NCBI GenBank assembly: GCA_002633025.1
Contig: NMRB01000859.1
Coordinates: forward strand, 126,145 to 190,144
DNA: 64,000 nucleotides
Direction: 5' to 3'
From: Notospermus geniculatus
Taxonomy: Eukaryota > Nemertea > Pilidiophora > Heteronemertea > Lineidae
In this document: one piece after another, positions 57,756 through 64,000 of the stretch
Numbering within the stretch: the stretch's first letter is position 1
Layout of the letters: the number at the start of each line of letters is the position of its first letter
The notes under the pieces: generated by a model
The model's database searches: none
What the model saw: the letters and a program-made list of their open reading frames with translations, nothing else
Told to the model about the DNA's origin: nothing
Program-made: the position numbers and the translations under genes

Positions 57756-58096
57756 CTGTAAAGAGAACCAAAGACAAAATTGGTCTCATTTCCAACATTA
57801 TTATGTAAATGTACTGGCAAGAACCCGTGGCAATCGGCTATTCTGAGTTTAGCCGAGGTTGGAATGCACGGAACGGCTGGAATTGGTGCAACACGGTGCG
57901 GTAGGGAGAATTTAGAAAGACATCGAACAACACCGTTAAAAAAAGTTAAACTGCTACCAAAACAAAGTCCTCTTCGCAAATTAAACCACTCGTTGCATCA
58001 GGATATGGTATCTCCTATTACCGTGCCGAATTTCGAGGCAAAACAAAGCTTCTAAGTGTGACTTTACTGAGCCGACTTCCAGCATTAGGCCTATTA

Positions 58097-58276
58097 TTCA
58101 TCGTATCCATGACGTAACTCCGACAGTGTCCGCCATTGCTGACGTCGCAAGGGTGGTGGGCAAATGACGCAAGGGTGGTGGGCAAAATTCATTGCTTTGC
58201 TGAAGAAGCTGGTGGGCAAAACGCGCAACGTCACAACGTCATGTAGGCCTGGATACGACGTCATGGATACGATGAA
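58097..58276. mobile_element. TA-flanked MITE, copy 2
   Basis: Near-identical to 6439-6628 with one short internal deletion; TA on both sides. Confidence 0.85.
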
Positions 58277-60025
58277 TATACATGTAGATTGTTGAAAATT
58301 ACGAATCCTGCAAATATAATCTGGTGTCTCTTGTGAGCGACGGTACTTTGATATAACTACACTTGTACGTCAGCAATCATCAGGACAGTACACACGTATT
58401 GCCCTCCGAAGAATCAAGTTCTCTTGTGAAGTCGTTTCCCAAGCGCTATTAACACAATTATTCTGTTGTATACACAAATCTCGACGCCCATCACCAGAAT
58501 AAAATTCTCTTGTATAGTTCCCCCTTGTTTCGGTACTTATAGACGAAACCAGATGAGTTCTCAGCCGAAGCTGAGACGGCGCACACGGAATGCATCATAA
58601 TGATAACAACAGAAGCAACAAAATGGCGACTTAAGTATAATCATGGCAGCCATTTTATGTCGTGATGTGAATGCTGTAGAAGCAAATATTATTCATGGCG
58701 CTAGTCTATTTGCAACCAGAGGACGGGATATCGGTTTGAAAGGATATTAAATAAGAATCCGCAATTTTATTTCAATAAACTAATCTTCAAGTATAAATAA
58801 GTCATGTCCTTCAGGGAGCTTCCAGTTGGGAAAAAGTGAAGTCGAATTTTGACTGAATCCGAAACAATCGAAGACTCGATCAACACAGATGTCGCAAAAA
58901 CGGCGACAGCGCCCTCTACAGATATCACGTGGATCGTGATACTATCACAGCGCGTTGAACTTCTCAAGTGAGGATGGCGGCCATTTTTGTCAGCTAAGAT
59001 CTCGACGTAGTATCAGTCTATACCAGGCTACATATGTGTGGGTTTTGGACAGGACACCAGTCTTATTGGCATTGGTTTCCGATGCTGCCGCCAGGGGAGA
59101 GACACGGAAGCACAACTTGCCGCTTTAAAATGAGACTGAGACCAGGGGACAGGTTTCAATGACAGATTAATACTTTGATGCTCGTCCTCTGCCGACTACT
59201 GCAATCGGATAAACTCACAATGGTACAAGAAACGCGACAAATGTCTTAGATTTATATTACTACCAAACAGGATCAGGACTCAAGGCCAGATCAAAAGCTG
59301 ACCATATCAGACTTAACAGCAGAACGGACAGCCAGATTCCCCCTACGCAATCGCACTTGGTGCGTGATGTTGGTTTTAGCGTCGTAACACTGTTGCGTGT
59401 AATTAACCACGACAAGTCTCAATGAAAAATGCAAAATCACTTGATTTTTCCATTAGGGAGATTACAAAAGAGAACCAATGGAATCATGTATAAATAAATG
59501 GCTTGTCGTTACAAATATCATGATGTAACACTAATGCACCAAGGGACGGGTAAATCAGCCAGCGACCGTCTCGAAGACGTAAAGCAGTCATTTCGGTTGA
59601 AAAATCCTTACGTAACGGTTGTAAACTTCATTTTTGCGATGGGATTTCGTTTTTTTTCTTCGCCGAAACATGAATATTATTGTCCAGATTTGTATGGTTT
59701 TTTGCCGATTTCGAACATCACGAACGGCACACTGCGAGCAGAATATTAAAACGAAATTAAAGAACATTGCAGAAAGTCTGCTTAATTTAATATCAGCGTG
59801 TTTTGTGATGGGATATTCTTCGCGATCAGAAAAGAACGCGGCAAGGACATCGTCATGCCGGAATGTTTGGATTTTGGTTAATTAAGATATGATATTCTCA
59901 TCCACGAGGAAGCGCTATTCAGGAAACAGGCAGTTAAACCCAGCAGAACATCAGTCATGATTAAAATTACGGGATGAGACGCTGATGAAGTCAGTCTTAA
60001 CGCGGACTGGGCTGCAGATGCTTAA
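58277..60025. other. Spacer without recognised genes
   Basis: No exon or repeat boundary was supported. A frame at 59498-59749 contains GTGKS by chance context only. Confidence 0.4.
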
Positions 60026-60309
60026 AGCTGAACTGCATGAACAAAAACGCCACAGCGCCGCGGTATGTGGTCCACAAAAATGCAAGCTACGCCAGAACAA
60101 CCTCCTGCGCATGTCAAGCTTGTCTACTTCCGGTCGACAATACTGTAATGTTATTGGCTGTGCTGTGGAGATAGCGCCGGAACATGATAGACTACCAGCC
60201 TTCTTGGCGGCGCCACTGTATTCACCCCGCGTCTGTCAATGAGGTCACATCGTGAGATGGCGTCTCCAAGATCAAGCGCTGGGGTGTGTTTGTTCATGCA
60301 ATTCAGATT
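60026..60309. mobile_element. TTAA-family foldback element, AGCTGAACTGCATGAAC end
   Basis: The left TTAA (60022-60025) is intact and the right end GTTCATGCAATTCAG has lost it. The left terminus matches 12371-13800, and the interior TGGCGGCGCCACTGTATTC matches 6057-7167, linking the two TTAA families. Confidence 0.7.
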
Positions 60310-60412
60310 TGAGGGCGGTTTTTGGAAAGAATCGCAAGTGTATCTCTAAATTGGGATCCTTTGTACCCTAAGCCCACCCCACCCTCGCTCTCCCAGGAAG
60401 AAAGTGGAGCAG

Positions 60413-60575
60413 TAATGGGGACGCTAGCTCGACAGAGGGCACCACACCGAAACCCGGTCCTAATACAATGGGCGCCTTTTGTGTGGGAAATAGATCAGGA
60501 CCGGGATGTCAGTTTCATTTCAATAGTTTTAACCACTAGTGACACCTATTGAAAAAGTCGGCTATCGTCCCCATT
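60413..60575. mobile_element. TAATGGGGAC MITE, copy 2
   Basis: Inverted relative of 39031-39196; ends TAATGGGGACGCTAGCTC and GCTATCGTCCCCATT. Confidence 0.75.
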
Positions 60576-61325
60576 TGGTCAATGCTAAACGAAAATGATT
60601 CCAGTTTTTTCCCATTAATTTTTAAAAAAAAACTGGATTTCTGTCACAAAAGGAAACATCTCCGACATTTCCCATGTAATGAAAGAAAAGAACGAAGAAG
60701 CCATCAGAGGTTTTCAATGTCATCTGTTTTTTTTCTGATCAGAGCACCGCACATTCGTTAAGCTATTGCCATTACTTCATTAATATCGACCTAGAGACTG
60801 CGTGAAATGTTACAGCTCTCCGACGACGAACGTTGCACAACAGTGAGAAGTGTGATTTCAAAAATTCTTTTGTGTTTTCCCGGTCTGTAATTAATTTACA
60901 TCTATGACAATCAACAAGGTGAGATGCTTCACCATTTCTGGTAGAGGGGTAATCACATTATACTACTCTATGAAGTGACTCGGGTAATTTTGTTAGTTCC
61001 CCTCTGCAGGCGTGTCGGATGGTAGCAAGTCTTTGAAGGCGTTGGTTTCAACGTGAACATAAGCGATGAAACTAGGTACCGTACAGAGAATGAATTCCAA
61101 CCGAACAGGTGTTGTAAGTCATCCCTAAACTTATTACACACAGACTCGGAACAGGTGTGACAGGAATCAACGTCCTAGGAATGCAGATCCGCCAAACAAT
61201 ATAGCCCGCTATTGTAAGGTTATATCCGAATGGTCATGGTCTCCATAGCCATATATTCTAATCCCTCGCTGAACAATAAACGCGGACTTTGATTCCAGGG
61301 GGACTTTGATTCCTGCCACACCTTT

Positions 61326-61500
61326 GTGACGTTTTTCAGTGTGGCCCGTTTGCCAGTGTGACATTACATGTACAACAGACTGACGCAATAAGCCGCGACT
61401 TGACAATGAGCGACACCCAGAGAAACAGTGAGTCTGTTTCCCACTATGTTCCAAACAATGGAAGTCACACAGAAAAATGGCCACACTGAAAAACGTTACA
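61326..61500. mobile_element. GACGTTTTTCAGTGTGGCC foldback, copy 1
   Basis: Ends GTGACGTTTTTCAGTGTGG and complement. Shares CTGTTTCCCA and TGTCACACTGG-like blocks with 62134. Confidence 0.7.
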
Positions 61501-61759
61501 CCGGCAGTATAGATGAGCACGTGTCGACGATATTGAATGCCCGCTGACAGAACTTCGATGATCTCCACACACCCAGTTGTTTCCTGTCATGCACAGCCCC
61601 GTCCTTCACATGGTGTCAGAGTTTTTGTTTTTATTAACACTTAACTAAACAAATTCACACCTGTATCGCGCGTTGTCCTGGTGAAATCAAACTCGTAAAT
61701 GGGGTGACAAAATGATAATAGATTTGCGTATGTCATTTGACATATAGGCCTAGGCCTAA

Positions 61760-62374
61760 GGGCCGTTTAGACGACAGGCAAAAATCCACATGCGATCCGA
61801 TCGAATCCGATTGTGGTTCAAAACTCTTGCGTGTAAACGCTACCCAATGTGGTCCAATGTGGATTTAAAATGAACTACCGATTTTGCTCTGGTCCCGAAT
61901 CCACATTCGACCGCATTAGACCACATTGGACCACATAAGACCAGATTAAAATTCTCGTCTAAACGCAAATAAAACCCGAATCCGGATTTATCCTACCTGC
62001 GCGCATGCGCATTAATATGGTTTTCTTCCTCCACTGACCGCACTCGTGGAGAGTTCCACAAGGGTAATTTGAAGTCGGAATGTGACTAGATGCGTGTGTA
62101 AACGGCACCCAAAAAAATTGGAACACATCAGCTGTAACGTTTTTCAGTGAGGCCGTTTTTCTGTGTGGTTCTTATTGTTCGGGACACACTGGGAAACAGA
62201 CGTACTGTTTCTCTGTGTGTTGCCCATTGTCCAGTCGCCGCTTATTCCGTCAATCTATTGTAATGTCACACTGGCTCACAGGCCTCACTGAAAAACGTTA
62301 CACCGGTACAGAATGCGGCTCGATCGGATCTAATCTGAATGTGGTTTTTTGGCTTGGTCGTCTATAAACGGCCC
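61760..62374. mobile_element. MITE with GGGCCGTTTAGACGAC ends
   Basis: Left GGGCCGTTTAGACGAC, right GTCGTCTATAAACGGCCC; internal GATCGGATC and CCACATTGGACCACAT words. Contains 62134-62301. Confidence 0.75.
62134..62301. mobile_element. GTAACGTTTTTCAGTGAGGCC foldback, copy 2, nested
   Basis: Homologous to 61326-61500; inserted in the 61760 MITE. Confidence 0.7.
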
Positions 62375-62973
62375 TATAGGTTTTTTTCGTAGGTATAAGA
62401 CTATTACCTGGTCTGTACAAAGAGAGGACATGGTAAGTAGGTTATAAAACTCTTCGTTATAGGAATAAGTCTGATTTTGTCAGAAGATTTAAACCTCGGA
62501 CAAACGTATCATGAAATCTGATTCAAAATTCACCAAAGTAGAGTCCTAATAAAGTGCGTTATGAGAGCTCATCCTTTTGAACAAAGGAAGGTGAACTTCA
62601 AAAGGGTTAGGATCATATCATACATGGCTCGTGCAACCCCGGATTTTGATTAAGCCATGCCAAAGATAAACCTTTATCATACCCCTCTTTGAAATGACTT
62701 ACAACGTTAATAGCATAGAATTTACGCATGCGAGAACAAAATGTCACAGATTCTGATCACAATGCACTTGAAAATAGACGCAAAATGATGCCAATGATCA
62801 AGTTGACGGCAACGCCGTAATATCAACCGCCTCAACAGTACACATATATAGAGCACTTAACAACGACCGGCCGGTGTTTGCTAACAGCGTACTGTCAGTA
62901 TCTTTGGCACTCGAAGTGGTAGGAAAGAAACAAATGGGTCAAAAAAGGCAACACTGAAAAACTCTGCTTCATC

Positions 62974-63262
62974 AAAATGACGAACTTAGGTTCGTTTTCC
63001 ATTATCACCAAACTGCGTACATGTATATCTAAATTCGTCACCAAAAAGACAAGTCCACGTTCGTCATTTTGATGAACATAAACACGGGTTTGTCAAGACG
63101 ACAACGGTCCACGTTCGTCATTTTGACGAACCCTTGTTTATGTTCGTCAAGGGTTCGCCAAAATGACGAACGTGGACTTGTCATTTTGACGAATTTACCT
63201 GTAGATAGTTTGGCGATAATGAAAAAAAGAAGCTATAAGTTCGTAATTTTGACGAAGCATGT
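62974..63262. repeat. Foldback with repeated palindrome GTTCGTCATTTTGACGAAC
   Basis: At least five variants of the 19-mer palindrome lie inside a larger hairpin whose arms share CCACGTTCGTCATTTTGA and CTGCGTACATGTA-type flanks. Confidence 0.7.
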
Positions 63263-63888
63263 TGTGTCCCACAAAAAGCGTTTTCGGAGACAAATGTGTC
63301 TATCAATCGGCAACGTATGGGCAAGCCGCTATACGTTACCAGACTTTGGTCTGAATTGACGTCACTGAGGTCGGAAACGACTTCACGGAAATAACCGAAG
63401 TCATGTTCGGCAATATGGGAACCTACAGCCATGGACAAAATCGAGGCCTATCGGAAGACGATGTTGTTCTGGACCTCACAACTTCAAACTTTGCGCTGTG
63501 ATAAAACGCAAAACCGATATGAATAATATTTGACACATAGGGTTACTGAACTGAACATCTATACCTCAATGCCAAATTTTTATTTAGACATAAAAGGAGA
63601 ACGCTTCCGCGAGAAGCAGGCAGGCGTCTTGAGTGGTACCCGAATCAATATCAGTCCATTGTTGCTTTTGCTCCTTATTTCAGTTTGAAAACGATATATG
63701 GCAACAAACTGAACCCACTCGAGATAATGACCGCTAATTTCCCATGGCAAACGGCATCGTGTTGCCATTTATTATATCTGAAAACACTTATTTTTTACTT
63801 ATTACTTAATTTTCTTCGTCCACTTGGTCAAGTTTGGTGTTAACTTTCAATCGACCGATATTATTTGGTCATGAAGTGGCGATTTCCT

Positions 63889-63990
63889 CATCCTCCCACA
63901 GCAGGGGTTTTTACCTCGCTCCTCTTCATCCACTCACTTTGTGTGGAGTGTATGAAGAGGAGCGAGACCAAAGCCCTGCTGTGGGAGGAT
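63889..63990. mobile_element. CCTCCCACAGCAGG hairpin element with 10-bp flanking duplication
   Basis: A 102-bp hairpin: CATCCTCCCACAGCAGGGG pairs with CCCTGCTGTGGGAGGATG, and CTCGCTCCTCTTCAT with ATGAAGAGGAGCGAG. Flanked by GCGATTTCCT at 63879-63888 and 63991-64000 (window end). Other copies at 27987 and 8676. Confidence 0.8.
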
Positions 63991-64000
63991 GCGATTTCCT

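Noticed and set aside
59498-59749. Possible P-loop protein (GTGKS)
   Set aside because: The motif lacks the preceding strand and spacing of a Walker A, and the frame is short and isolated.

Overview
This is eukaryotic nuclear DNA, most likely from a marine invertebrate. Genes are sparse and split by short introns with GT/AG junctions. Intergenic and intronic DNA is crowded with small foldback transposons, and the words TAGGCCTA and TACATGTA recur throughout. A GW-amide (APGWamide-like) neuropeptide precursor points to a spiralian/lophotrochozoan such as a brachiopod, annelid or mollusc relative. That is an inference; the species cannot be named from this window. The window contains one assembly gap (40631-40963) and a few isolated N bases.

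Genes, left to right. (1) 1-974, minus: the N-terminal 324 residues of an AMP-binding acyl-CoA synthetase, open across the window edge. (2) 9858-20540, plus: eleven consecutive exons of a VWA5A-like protein (VIT domain then a vWA domain with an intact MIDAS); the C-terminal exons were not found. (3) 26777-35876, minus: a complete 14-exon, 674-residue BTB/BACK protein, most like BTBD16. Every splice phase joins. (4) 57446-57755, minus: the signal-peptide exon of a neuropeptide precursor carrying one APGWG and five GWG units between dibasic sites. Weak orphan exons are proposed at 24217, 44465, 52822 and 55641, and a RecQ-like helicase fragment lies at 47278.

Most of the remaining DNA is repeats. 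An about 82-bp tandem array with an about 650-bp higher-order period lies at 2212-4489. Many miniature elements can be delimited by their target-site duplications: TA (6439, 58097), TTAA (12371, 47904, 34535), 5-bp (8347, 10615, 49336 and, in a second family, 34601), 3-bp (17203, 42330) and 4-bp (13386). A 5'-truncated Penelope-like element lies in VWA5A intron 7. Three related short insertions (16222, 27697, 48414) consist of two inverted hammerhead-like units, a one-sided tail and an 11-16 bp target duplication. They look like a small non-autonomous Penelope-type retroelement family and are the most unusual structure in the window.

The four genes show no sign of shared function or operon-like arrangement. 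VWA5A-like and BTBD16-like are convergent, separated by about 6 kb of repeat-rich DNA.
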